Shown piece by piece: positions 10,844 through 21,895 of a stretch of 64,000 nt of DNA (within the stretch, counting starts at the first letter, position 1; every line of letters starts with the position of its first letter). The notes under the pieces are model-generated. The model was not told the origin of the DNA. It worked only from the letters and a program-made list of their open reading frames with translations, and did no database searches. A program made the translations under genes and the position numbers. Origin of the DNA: Bretschneidera sinensis (lineage: Eukaryota > Streptophyta > Magnoliopsida > Brassicales > Akaniaceae); assembly GCA_023935145.1 (NCBI GenBank), contig CM043698.1, forward strand, positions 39,085,501-39,149,500, read 5' to 3'.

Positions 10844-12841
10844 CTAAGTGTTTAAACCCGAACCATTTTTGTAGAGAGCTTTGGGATCAAAACTCATATT
10901 AAGTCATCAATTAACCAACTCCAATCCTAAGTAGTCCAAGGCAATGATTGAACTTACTTAGAGGTAGAACTTTAGTACCCAAATCCACAGGATTTTTTTC
11001 CGTGGCTACCTTGTTCACATGGATGCATTCTTTCGTAACATTTTCCTGAATGAAATGATACCGAACATCCATGTGCTTTGTCCTCTCATGGAACACCAGA
11101 TTCTTACACAAGTGCAATGAACTTTGACTATCCGAAAACACCACAACCTGCTCCTCCAGTACCTTCAACTCTTCAAGCAACCCTTTGCACCATATAGCCT
11201 CCTTAATGGCCTACGTAGCCGCTATGTACTCAGCTTCGGTTGTTGAGAGTGCTACCACTGGCTGCAACTGAGCCTTCTAACTTACACAACATCCATTTAA
11301 GTTGAAGAAGTAGGAGGTAATCGATCTCCTTTTATCCCGGTCTGCTCCATAGTCCGAATCCCTAAAACCCTCAAGGCAAATGGATTTACCCCTCTTCTCA
11401 TAAACCAGCCCTACTTCTGGGCTTCCCTTCAAGTACCTCAGCAACCACTTTATCCTAAGCCAATACTTTTTTCTGGAATTACTCACAAATTTGATGAGAA
11501 CACCCATTGCCCAAGAAACCCTTAACCAGTTTCTCTTTTTTTTTTGGATTCTACATATCCCAAGGATCTTTTGTGTAAGGCTGAGATCCTTCATCTCTAA
11601 CTCTTCACTGAGTTAAGATGTAAACCTTCCATCCTCTCCCTGCTGTTCCGAACCAACAGTACATCATCGACATAGATGAGGATACTCACCATCTTCTCCA
11701 CCTTGTGTCCAGGTGAGAAAGTTTCGGTGAAACCTATGTCTTCTTTTCTTTTAAACCCATTCGCCACCAGCCTAGACTTGTTTTGGACTTCACCCCCTGG
11801 AGTATTCCCTTCTTTGATCTTATAGAGCCATCTACAATCCGTAACTTTCTGTTTTTCAGGTTTGGGCACCAACTCCCTAGAGTTGTTCTTCATCAAAGAA
11901 TCCATTTCTTCCTCCATAACTAGCTGCCACTTTGACAAATCCTTACACTCCATGGCATCCGTGTAAGTTTCTGGTTCAACCTCTCATTCTATCCAAGGAG
12001 CTGCTACATTAGCATCCACAAACCCATATCTCAAAGGTGGTTTAACCACCCTCCTTCCCCGGTCTCTTGTGAGCTGGTAGTCATTCCGACTTGTTGCATC
12101 AACCTCTTCTTGTTCAGCTTTTTCTTGAGTTTCTTGAGCTTGACCTTCATCCAAGGGCTCTACTTGGTCCGAACCCTTTTACCTCCTTTGCTCTACCTGA
12201 ACCGAGTTCTCCTTGATATGATGCTCCACAATTTTAGGACTAGTTTGCTCACTAGCCCCTGCAGGGTTAGTTTTCTCCAAGTAGGGAAATAATAATTCAT
12301 TAAAAATAACATCCCTACTTATAATCAGTTTCATGCCCTTCTTTTCTAAGGACCACAACCTATATCCCTTAACCCCATCACTATATCCTAGAAATACACA
12401 TTTTCTAGATCTAGGGCTAAGTTTATCCTCCTTTTGATGTTCATATGCAACACACCCAAAAGTCCTAAGGTTGTTTAATTCAGGGGGTTTTCCACTCCAT
12501 ATCTCCATGGGAGTCTTGAGCTCTAAAGCTCTAGAGGGTGATCTATTCACTAAGTATGCAGCTGTAGCCACAGTTTCTCCCCAAAAATATTTTGGTAAAC
12601 CGAATCCTATTAGCATACACCTAACCTTTTCCATAAGGGTTCTATTCATTCTTTCAGCAACTCCATTTTGCTGAGGTGTTTTTACAACCGTTCTATGCCT
12701 TAGAATGACATTTAATTCACAGAATTTATTAAAATCCTTATTGCAAAATTTTAAGCCATTATTGGTTCGTAAAGCCTTAACTACCCTACCTGTTTGAGTT
12801 TCCTGCAACTTCTTCCACACAACAAATTTATCCAAGGCATC
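10830..12841 (-). pseudogene. Element D pol, right half: integrase core, RT, RNase H
   Basis: On the minus strand, 12835-12179 is integrase core and C-terminus (VKTPQQNGVAERMNRTLMEK, VFLGYSDGVKGYRLW). The second catalytic Asp is Asn (LRTNNGLKF). At 11953-11597 lies RT, where ETFSPGHKVEKMVSILIYVDD joins the start of RT to YVDD with roughly 90 residues missing. At 11594-10911 lie the end of RT and copia RNase H (VFSDSQSSLHLCKN, FHERTKHMDVRYHFI). Stops and frameshifts separate the parts. At 12841 the frame is cut by element B and resumes at 24628. Confidence 0.85.
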
Positions 12842-14179
12842 TGATAGATGCTTAAATATTCATATTTAAGCCCCCTTATTTACATTTGTTATATCCTTAA
12901 TTACGTTAATTTGGTCTCTTTTACTCCATTTGTATGTTTTACATGTTTTTATAGGGTTTTGGAGAAAAAGAAGCAGTTTTGGCACTTAAAGGAAGAAATC
13001 TGGAATCCCTGAAGCATTCTCTGGACAAATTGCGATCGATCGCGCCATGCAATGCGATCGAGTGCACATTGTGATCGTGCGCACACATGAAGGATCGAGT
13101 GCACACTGCAATCGAGCGTAAAACATATGCGATCGAGCGCACATGTACGGGTGTGAACAGTAAATTGCTGAACCTTATTTTGGAAATAAGAGAATTTTCG
13201 TTTTAGGAAGATTTAGGAACTCATGAGTCTCTTAAGACTTCTCAAAGACCTATAAAATCACTTGTAACTCACACACATAAGATACCTCAGATAGAAAACA
13301 CTTTTCTCTTTTTCTTTACTTGGAGTTGAGAGCTTGGGAGAGAATTGATGCCTCTTCTCTCGGGTTTATTCTTTTTCTTTAATGTTTAGTTTATTTATAA
13401 TGTTTACTTCAGATAGTATGTGTAACTAACTTTCTTATAGGGCTCGATTGAAGCCCTAGTTATGCATTCCCATATTTATATTCATTGATAAAATCTTTGC
13501 CAATAGCTTTTATTATGTTACTTAACTTGATTAATGCCTGTGCTTATTTAAATTCCTCATATGTATGTGTAAGGCCAACGTATGCATGTGGTATGGATAG
13601 GTTAGTTAGATCAATTTGGATGACTGAGTCCTGGGTCTAACATTAGTAACAAAGGATATCTTATCCAGATACCCGGGTTAATCAACATGGGAAACCGGGA
13701 GTAGATACCATGCCCTAGGTCTCATGTGGTTATCGATTTCCATAGCACTTATGTTTTCTTAAGGAACAACTCAAGCAGATACCATGTTGAATCCCTTAAG
13801 GAAGAAAAGAGTTAGAGTAGATACCATGCCTAACTCGTGGCTTAGGGAAATCAATAGCTTAAGGAGTAGATACCATGCCCTTAGGTTGGCAACCAGTAGG
13901 TATACATAATAAGGCTAGTGCACTGATACCTTATACAAATTGGGAAAGTATGACTAGTGGTGGATATCAAAGCTCTATGTCTTTATTATTATCAAATCAC
14001 CTTCCAACAGTTATTTATCTCTTTTAAATTTAGAGAAACTGATTCTAAAAGCAACTTTACCAATCCCTATGGAGATGACCTTACTTTCGCACACTATACT
14101 ACACTGTTGACCTTGTGCACTTGCAAGTAAAACTAGTATGATTATTCACCTATTTATTTAGGTATATAAACGCACAACA
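12842..14179 (+). repeat. 5' LTR of element B
   Basis: It begins TGATAGATGCTTAAATATTC and ends CGCACAACA. An array of GCGATCGAGCGCA-like motifs at 13028-13146 lies upstream of a TATA-like CCTATAAAATC near 13250. Four copies of GTAGATACCATGCC-like sequence lie downstream at 13701, 13775, 13817 and 13866. Compared with the 3' LTR the first 440 bases differ at about 30 positions, mostly C/T and G/A transitions. The second half is much closer. Confidence 0.92.
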
Positions 14180-14185
14180 AGTTTT

Positions 14186-14203
14186 TGGCACCATTGCCGG
14201 GGA
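14186..14203 (+). promoter_or_regulatory. Primer binding site of element B (tRNA-Asp type)
   Basis: TGGCACCATTGCCGGGGA starts six bases after the 5' LTR. Plant Athila/Tat elements carry a closely similar TGGCGCCGTTGCCGGGGA, assigned in the literature to tRNA-Asp. Two positions differ here. Confidence 0.85.
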
Positions 14204-14422
14204 TTGCGCTAAAAGTTCCTTTTAGGATTACTTTCGTTTAAATCATTATTATTATTACTTTATTTTTACCATCTTTGTTTTATTAAAACCTAATCAATTT
14301 ATTTTTTGTTTCAGGCACGTAAATCACACTTTCTGTGGTATTTGCGATGGAGCGCATTTAGGGCAGAGAGTTACCCGAGCAGCAGAGTTACACTGCTACA
14401 CTGAAGCCGGTTTTTCTGATTT

Positions 14423-15562
14423 ATGCACGGACTTCGATCCCGACATCCAGAATTCTTTCCCCTCGATCCCAAGCTTGAACAGACTATCCGACAAAAGCTA
14501 AAGAACAATTTCGAGGAGAACGAAGAAGAAATCGAGAACGAAACACTAATGGCGGAACAGCTCGAGAACCAGCAACCACTTGCACGAGTACCGATGAAGC
14601 ACTCCTTCATCCATCGGAACATTGATCAACCATCATGCATTGCATATCAACCTGAGGTGGCGGGAAATTATTACATATCTCTGCAAATCTTGAATGCTTT
14701 GACTCATTTTAGAGGCACTCCTAACGAAGATCCACACTTGCACCTCCGAGAATTTTTTGATCTTTGCAAGTTCCAGCACATACAAGGACTAGACCAAGAA
14801 GGAATAAGGTTAATTCTGTTCCCTTTTTCCTTAAAAGATAATGCTAAAATTTGGTATAATTCTTTGCCTACAGTTTCCATCCACACTTGGGAGGAGTTAG
14901 CAAGCAAGTTCCTGAAGAAGTTCTTCCCAGCCCAAAAGACGAGACAAATGAGGAAGGAGATCTAGTCCTTCCAACAAAAGGATGGGGACCTCTTCTTCGA
15001 AGCATGGGGACACTTCAACGAGCTGCTACTAAAATGCCCACACCACAACCTGCCTCAAGATGAACTGGTACAAGCATTCTATGAAGGTTTAAATGATACT
15101 AACAAATGTATTGTTGATTCAGGTTGTGGAGAAGTCTTGATGGAGAAAAGCATTGAAGAAGCAATAGAGCTCCTCGAAACCCTCAGCGAGCACACTCAAC
15201 AATTCTCCTCTCGAGGTAGACATGTGACCAAGGGTAAAGGTATGTATGAGGTAAATGTAAATGAAGGATCTTCCCCTCAAATGGCAACAATGGAGAGAAA
15301 ACTAGATATGATTGTAAAAGCCATGACTACTCAAAAAGCCTCATCCAGCCTACCATCCACTCTACTCCAGGTATGTGCAATTTGTTCTCAATACGACCAT
15401 AATATGGATATGTGTCCTTTGTATTCATCTGCAGATCTAGAACAAGCCAACTACGTGAGGCCTAACAACTATCCACCGAAGAACAACCCATATGCCAACA
15501 CGTACAACCCTGGATGGCGAAACCACCCAAATTTCTCGTGGAGTAACAACCAGAACAATTAA
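14423..15562 (+). pseudogene. Gag of element B
   Basis: One reading frame from the ATG at 14423 is interrupted by TAG at 14963 and TAA at 15560. The middle resembles plant retrotransposon gag domains (HLHLREFFDLCKFQHI, WEELASKFLKKFFPAQKT). A CCHC zinc knuckle CAICSQYDHNMDMC is intact at about 15370-15415. Gag would package the RNA. The same frame runs on to about 17340, so gag and pol were one polyprotein. Confidence 0.85.
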
Positions 15563-17110
15563 GGACAGCAACGAAACCCCCATCCCACTGCTCATGCTAC
15601 TCTCGAACCAAAGAAGAATGACCTCAAAAGTCTAGTAAGACAACTGGTGACGTCACAAGAACAGTTCATGACTCAGCAAAAACAAACTAATGTGGCACAT
15701 GAGCAAGCAATTCAAAGACTAGAGGTAAAAATGGGACAACTAGCTAAAGAGCTCAGTGGCAGAAAGCAAGGGGAGCTCCCAGCTCAAACATTACCCAACC
15801 CTGGGGGGCATCAACAACTAAAGGCTGTCACAACATTGAGAAATGGAAAAGTGATCGGATCCGAGGAATCTCCAGCAACATCCAAAGAGACACCATCAGC
15901 ATCAAGGGTAAGTGAGACGGAGAAGGTGAATGCACCACCCTTATCGCAAAGTTTAGTAAAACAAAAGAAAGACAATAAACTACTTGATATTTTTGAGACC
16001 TTGCGGAAAGTTGAAATAGATATTCCATTATTAGATGCAATTCACCAAATACCTGCTTATACTAAATTCCTAAAAGATTGTTGCACTCATAAAAGAAAAT
16101 TTTAAGAGCATGAGACTGTAGCATTAACTGAGGAGGTAAGTGCTGTACTGCTAAGAAAACTCCCACCAAAACTGAAATATCCGGGTAGTTTTACTATTCC
16201 CTATAGAATAGGTGATCAGCTATTTGACAGGGCATTGCTAGACTTAGGAGCGGGGGTAAACTTGCTACCTTACACAGTATTTGAAACCTTAGGTTTGGGG
16301 GAGCTACAGCCGACTTCTATTACCTTACAGTTGGCAGATAGGAGTATTAAAAGACCTAGGGGTGTTCTCGAGGATGTTTTAGTGAAAGTTGGTGAGTTCA
16401 TTTTACCTGCTGATTTCATTGTATTAGACATGGAGGAATGCCCTATGCCATTACCTTTGCCTATCATATTAGGGAGACCATTTATGAGAACTGCCGACAC
16501 TAAGATTTGTGTGAAAAAGGGTATAGTAAGTATGAAAATCAATGGTGAGAAAATAGAATTTAAAATATTTGATGCAATGAAACTTCCTCAAGATGACTTG
16601 GAATGCTTTAATGTTTGTATGATACAAAACTTTGTTAAGCAAGCTTTTCAGGTCCAACACATTGATCCATTGGAGACTACTCTCACTCATAGCTTCACGG
16701 AGATGGATATTAAGCAAGAATATGAAGATTTTACTGATGATGTCATCACAGTTGTGCACCTTCTTGCGACCTCTCCAAAATACTCCAGTATGTATCCTCC
16801 TCCATTTGAATCTCTCATACCCACTAATACTACTCTTCTTCCATCCATTGTGCAGGCACCAACATTGGAACTAAAGCAGCTACCCGAGCATTTAACATAC
16901 GCCTACTTAGGAGAAAATGAGACTTTACCTGTGATTGTAGCTGCTAACTTGAGTAGTGGGGAAGAAGGGAAGCTGTTAAGAGTTCTTGGGGAGCATAAAA
17001 CTGCCATTAGGTGGACCATTGCTGACATTAAGGGGATAAGTCCAGCAAAGTGCATGCATAATATTTACCTTGAAGAAGAAGCAAGGCCCACTCGAGATGC
17101 TCAAAGATAA
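15563..17110 (+). pseudogene. Protease region of element B
   Basis: The same frame as gag continues, with stops at 16103 and 17108. The active-site segment is LLDLGAGVNLLPY (about 16237-16275), followed by ILGRPFMRTADT, which is characteristic of Athila-type retropepsins. The tail before RT (KCMHNIYLEEEARPTRDAQR) is the usual junction into the RT domain. The piece in front (15647-16105) is the gag-PR linker, containing DIFETLRKVEIDIPLLDAI. Confidence 0.8.
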
Positions 17111-18420
17111 CTTAACCCACACATTAAGGAGGTAGTAAAGGCCAAGATATTGAAGCTACTAGATGTTGGCATCCTTTACCCTATATCGGATAGCAAATGG
17201 GTGAGTCCGGTCCAAGTCGTTCCTAAAAAGAGTGGGATTACCGTGGTAAAGAATGAAGATGAGGAGCTCATACCTACAAGAAAAACAACGGGTTGGAGAG
17301 TATGCATTGATTACCAGAGATTAAACAAAGTAACTAGAAAAATACCATTTTCCCCTGCCATTCATTGATCAAATGTTAGAGAGGTTAGTCGGTCACAGTT
17401 ATTACTGCTTCTTGGATGGGTATAGTGGATACAATCAAATTGCCATAGCACCTGAGGATCAAGAAAAAACTACATTCACATGTCCTTTCTATACATTTGC
17501 TTATAGAAGAATGCCATTCGATTTATGCAACGCACCAGCCACTTTTCAAAGATGTATGATGAGCATTTTTTCCGATATGGTAGAGAAATATATTGAGGTG
17601 TTCATGGATGATTTTAGTGTCTTTGGATCTAATTTCGATGAGTGCCTGAATCATTTAGAAAATGTCCTAAAGAGATGTGAAGAGAGTAATTTAGTACTGA
17701 ATTGGGAGAAATGTCACTTCATGGTTCAACAAGGTATTGTGTTGGGTCACTCCATCTCAAACAAAGGTATTGAGGTAGACAAAGCTAAGATTGACATCAT
17801 TTCAAAGCTACCTCCTCCTCTCACGGTCAAGGGCATTAGAAGTTTCCTTGGACATGCCGATTTTTATAGAAGATTCATCAAGGACTTCTCCAAAATCTCG
17901 AGACCTCTTTGTGCATTATTAACTAAAGATATCAAGTTTGAATGGAATGATGATTGTATGCAAGCTTTCAACACCTTAAAGAATGTTCTCACCTCTGCCC
18001 CAATAATGATGGCACCGGATTGGAATCTCCCTTTCGAATTAATGTGTGATGCCAGTGACTTCGCCTTGGGAGCTGTCTTAGGTTAAAGAATCAATAAGGT
18101 ACCTCATGCTATTTACTATGCTTCTAGAATGTTAAATGATGCTCAGCTTAACTATTCTACTATTGAAAAAGAATTGTTAGCTGTTATTTTTGCTTTAGAA
18201 AAGTTTAGATCATATCTTATTGGTTCTAAAGTTATTGTATTCACTGACCATGCTGCTTTGAGATATTTGTTTTCTAAGAAAGATGTAAAGTCTAGGCTAA
18301 TCAGATGGGTACTCCTCCTACAAGAATTCGATTTAGAGATCAAAGACAAGAAAGGTAGTGAAAATGTAGTTGCGGATCATTTGTCAAGACTTCCTTATGA
18401 GAGTGATGATAAAGAGTTAC
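17111..18420 (+). pseudogene. Reverse transcriptase and RNase H of element B
   Basis: RT segments appear in order: VQVVPKKSGI, GWRVCIDYQRLNK, then after a one-base deletion near 17350 FLDGYSGYNQIAIAPEDQEK, YRRMPFDLCNAPATF and the catalytic EVFMDDFSVFG. RNase H follows with LMCDASDFALGAVLG, a stop at 18082 replacing Gln, then [15 protein letters not shown] and [10 protein letters not shown]. These enzymes would copy element RNA into DNA and remove the RNA strand. The frame shift and stop make this copy inactive. Confidence 0.88.
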
Positions 18421-19827
18421 CATTAAATGAGAACTTCCCTGATGAACAACTGTTCGCACTAGAGGTAAAACTCCCATGGTACGCTGATATAGTAAATTAT
18501 CTAACTGCTAAAGTTTTTCCTCCAGGCATGACTACTCAAGAAAAGAAACGGTTGATATCTCTGTCAAGACATTACTATTGGGATGATCTTTATCTTTTAA
18601 AGCTTGCCCCGATCAAATCATCAGATGATGTATCCCAAATGAGGAACACTTTAGCTTATTGCAACACTGCCACCAGTTTGCTTATGGAGGACATTTTGGG
18701 GCAAAACGAACAGCTCTTAAGGTACTCCAATCTGGTTTTTATTGCCCTAACCTATTTAAAGATGCTTTCTCCTTTTGCAGTTTATGTGATAGATTCCAGC
18801 GGACAGGTAACATCTCTTCCCGAAATCAAATGCCCTTACAAAATATTCATATAGTAAAAATTTTTGATGTATGGGGCATTGATTTCATGAGACCATTTCC
18901 TAACTCATTTGGTTATTTATATATTCTTGTGGGCGTGGATTATGTGTCTAAATGGGTCGAGGCTATCCCCTCAAGGACTAATGATCACAAAGTAGTTATC
19001 AAGTTTTTGCAGGCTAACATTTTTACTAGGTTTGGAACTCCAAGAGCAATCATCAGTGATGGGGGCAGTCACTTTCATCATCGTTCTTTTGCCAAACTAC
19101 TTCGGAAGTATGGGATCACTTATACAGTTGGCACTGTATATCATCCTCAAACTAGTGGCCAAGTGGAGATTAGTAATCGAGAGATCAAGGGAATATTAGA
19201 AAAGACTGTGAAGCCTAACCGGAAGGATTGGTCTCTACGCTTAAATGATGCTCTATGGGCATATAGGACAGCTTATAAGACTCCATTGGCATGTCCCCCT
19301 ACCACCTAGTCTTTGGAAAAGCATGCCATCTCCCGGTGGAATTAGAACATCGAGCATATTGGGCCATTAAGCAGTTCAACTTCGACATGAAGCAAGTGGG
19401 CGAGAAAAGGAAACTGCATCTAAATGAGCTTGAAGAATTGAGATATGATGCCTATGAGAATGCAAAGTTGTACAAGGAATGGACAAAAGTTTATCATGAC
19501 AAACAACTAGTCCGGAAGGAGTTCCATGCAGGACAAAAGGTGTTGTTATATGACTCACGATTGAAGCTATTCCCAGGCAAGCTCAAATCCAGATGGTACG
19601 GTCCATACATGGTCACCAAGGTCTTCCCTCATTGTGCATTAGAAGTCTGTGGCCCCAACAGAAATCAGCCCTTTACAATCAATGGACACAGAGCCAAGCC
19701 TTACCTCGACATTAACATTCATCCAAGAGATGAAGATTTGGCACTTGAATCAGTACAGTATACAGCTGAAACACAAGCACTAGAGCTCCAAGAGGTGGGC
19801 TCTAAGTGCCTCCCTCCAACCAACTAG
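18421..19827 (+). pseudogene. Integrase of element B
   Basis: The zinc-binding part reads [12 protein letters not shown]...CSLCDRFQR (HHCC kept). The core has [14 protein letters not shown] and [11 protein letters not shown], with 35 residues between the second Asp and the Glu, the DD35E spacing. Frameshifts occur near 18620-18660 and 19290. The C-terminal part ([19 protein letters not shown]) is typical of Athila/Tat integrases and ends at the stop at 19825. Integrase would insert the DNA copy, and the 5-bp duplication agrees. Confidence 0.88.
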
Positions 19828-20727
19828 CACTGTAGCAAGAGAGTGCTTGAGCAAAGTAAAAAATTGATTTCCCATTAAGCTCAAGCACCTCTATTGAGGT
19901 TAGTGGTACTGAGGCCACTAACAAATGGTAAGGTTGTATTGTTTCAATAAATTATCATTTTTTTTAGCTACGGTAAGTTTTTTTCTTTTACCCATATGCC
20001 CTCCTTGCGATCGATCGCATCATCAGTGCGATCGAGCGCAAGTGTGCGACCGAGCATGTCCTTCAAACGTGCTCGAGGGCACGAGTGCGATCGAGCGCAA
20101 GTGTGCGACCGAGCATGTCCTTCAAACGTGCTCGAGGGCACGAGTGCGATCGAGCGCACCCCGTGTGCGATCGAGTGCATTCGTGGCAAAAGCATTTATA
20201 TATCTGAAAACCTTCACTCATGCACTCACACCTCTTCACTGTGTTCACTCGCACCCTACACTCTCTCTCTCACTCGCTTTTCCCGTCTACCCGCATCTCT
20301 CACGCTCACACTTTGCCACCATCATTCACCACCACTTCCATCTCCACCATCCTCCGTCACCATCCATTGCCTCCATCACCGGCAATCACCATCACCTCCA
20401 CTGTCACCACCCCGTATTCCCATCCCCATTAATCCACAAGGTACTCTTCACACACACACGAATTTTAATGTTTTATTTATAAAACTCTTTATTCTTATAT
20501 GTTATCTTGAGTGTGATTGAGTGCTTGTTTGTTTGCAGGAGGTTTGGCACACATTCAACTCGTCAAGATCATATCTTGTTTTTTTTGGTGCACATCAACT
20601 ATTCAAGGAAAAGCTTGACAGTGTGCGATCGAGCGCACGGAATTTGTGATCGAGTGCATAGCCAGTGTGCGAACGAGCGCACGCAAGTCACGATCGATCG
20701 TAAATTTGGCAGAAACTAGTATCGAGC
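19828..20727 (+). other. Element B spacer after integrase, with GATCGAGCGCA motifs
   Basis: This stretch has no credible coding sequence. It carries a block at 20006-20180 dense in the GCGATCGAGCGCA motif, including two tandem copies of a 59-bp unit (about 20028-20150). A second block lies at 20622-20702. A pyrimidine-rich stretch (20230-20440) follows. The same motif is found in the LTRs of the family. Confidence 0.7.
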
Positions 20728-21895
20728 ATGTCTAGACCAACTGTTTCTACCTCTGGTGCCTCAAGCAACCGTGCCTCCTCACGGTTGCTTGAGGCACCAG
20801 AGCTCATCCCAGCCCAACATCAAGCAACGAGAGCTGTTGTTCGAGACCACATTCGCCATCGATGACATATTTCGGCACATGAACGCCACGCAATAAGCCG
20901 TCCAAGCATTTCAACATCGAGGGTTGAAGCGGCTGTTTAAACCAGTGTGCTCCACTGCCTACTCCCAGCTCATAGTCCAGTTTTATGAGCATCTATCTTT
21001 CGACTATAGCAGACCGGGAGCCCTCACCTCTTCAGTTCGGGGCATGCCCATCAAGGTGACTAGTACGGATATCGCTGCTGCTCTTCATTGCACCGATGAG
21101 TCTCCTTCTGAGGACACTGATATCGAGGAGCAGTCGGAGTCCTTTGCCCTTGTCAAGATCATCACGGACATGTGCGCTGGCCAGTATGCCAACAGGCATA
21201 ACAATGCGGCCAGCCGGTCCAAGCTGCTTCCCCGACTGTGGCTTGTTGATACGATCCTACAGCGTAACGTGTGTCCATTAGGGCACAAGACACAACGGTG
21301 AGACCAGTTTCTCCAGACTATATATGCCTTCCATAGAGGCCACTGGTACTCCATCCCGACTGTCATTTGGAGCCAGTTGCACAAGTTTTGGGATCATGTG
21401 CATGGCCGTTAGACCACCACGGCCAATGCTTGGGGCCTCCCTTTCCCGTTCCTACTCATCTCCATCCTCAAGAAGAAGGGGATTAAGGGGACCCACAGCG
21501 ACGGGCCAGTGCGAGAGCATCCTTTCTTCGGGAAGGCTCAGTGGACATACAGCATCTGGCATATGCCATGAGGACTCCCGGCACCCGCTCCAGCAGATGA
21601 TCGAGTTGAGGAGGATCGCATAGAGACCGAGACCCCGGTCATTAGCCCAGTACGTGAGGAGGACCATTCGGACATGGAACCCACCGAGTCCCAGCACTTT
21701 CTAGCTGAGTTGTCCTCCTTCTGAGGTGAGGTCTCTACTGCTACCACACTCGTGCATCAGTGCATGGACAGTTTGGAGACACAGTTAGCACGATAAGAGG
21801 CTATGCTGCAGGCCATTCTTGATCGCCTACCTCCGACACCTGGCACCTCTTCGACTGCACCACCTGATGATCAGCAGTGAGAGGATACCACGTCT
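20728..21895 (+). pseudogene. Extra 3' ORF of element B (plant transposon protein-like, env position)
   Basis: Broken frames encode, in order, MSRPTVSTSGASS, a middle part (AYSQLIVQFYEHLSF, SVRGMPIKVTSTDIAAALH, SKLLPRLWLVDTILQRN) and HKFWDHVHG...GLPFPFLLISILKKKGIKG. The pattern of a beta-rich VRGxxI segment followed by LPRLxxxxxxxR resembles the domain often annotated as putative plant transposon protein in Athila/Tat elements. That family assignment is from memory and tentative. No signal peptide or membrane segment is visible. It has one frameshift and at least five stops. Confidence 0.6.

Noticed and set aside
13028..13146. Regularly recurring GATCGAGCGCA motifs as a CRISPR-like array
   Set aside because: Repeats are short and variable, spacers are irregular, the setting is a plant retrotransposon LTR, and no cas genes exist.
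19925..20520. Overlapping open frames after integrase of element B
   Set aside because: They are low-complexity Ser/His/Pro/Leu-rich translations of the motif arrays and a pyrimidine-rich tract, with no family features.
20728..21895. Retroviral-type envelope gene in element B
   Set aside because: The position fits, but no signal peptide, cleavage site or membrane segment is visible. A plant transposon protein-like ORF is the better description.
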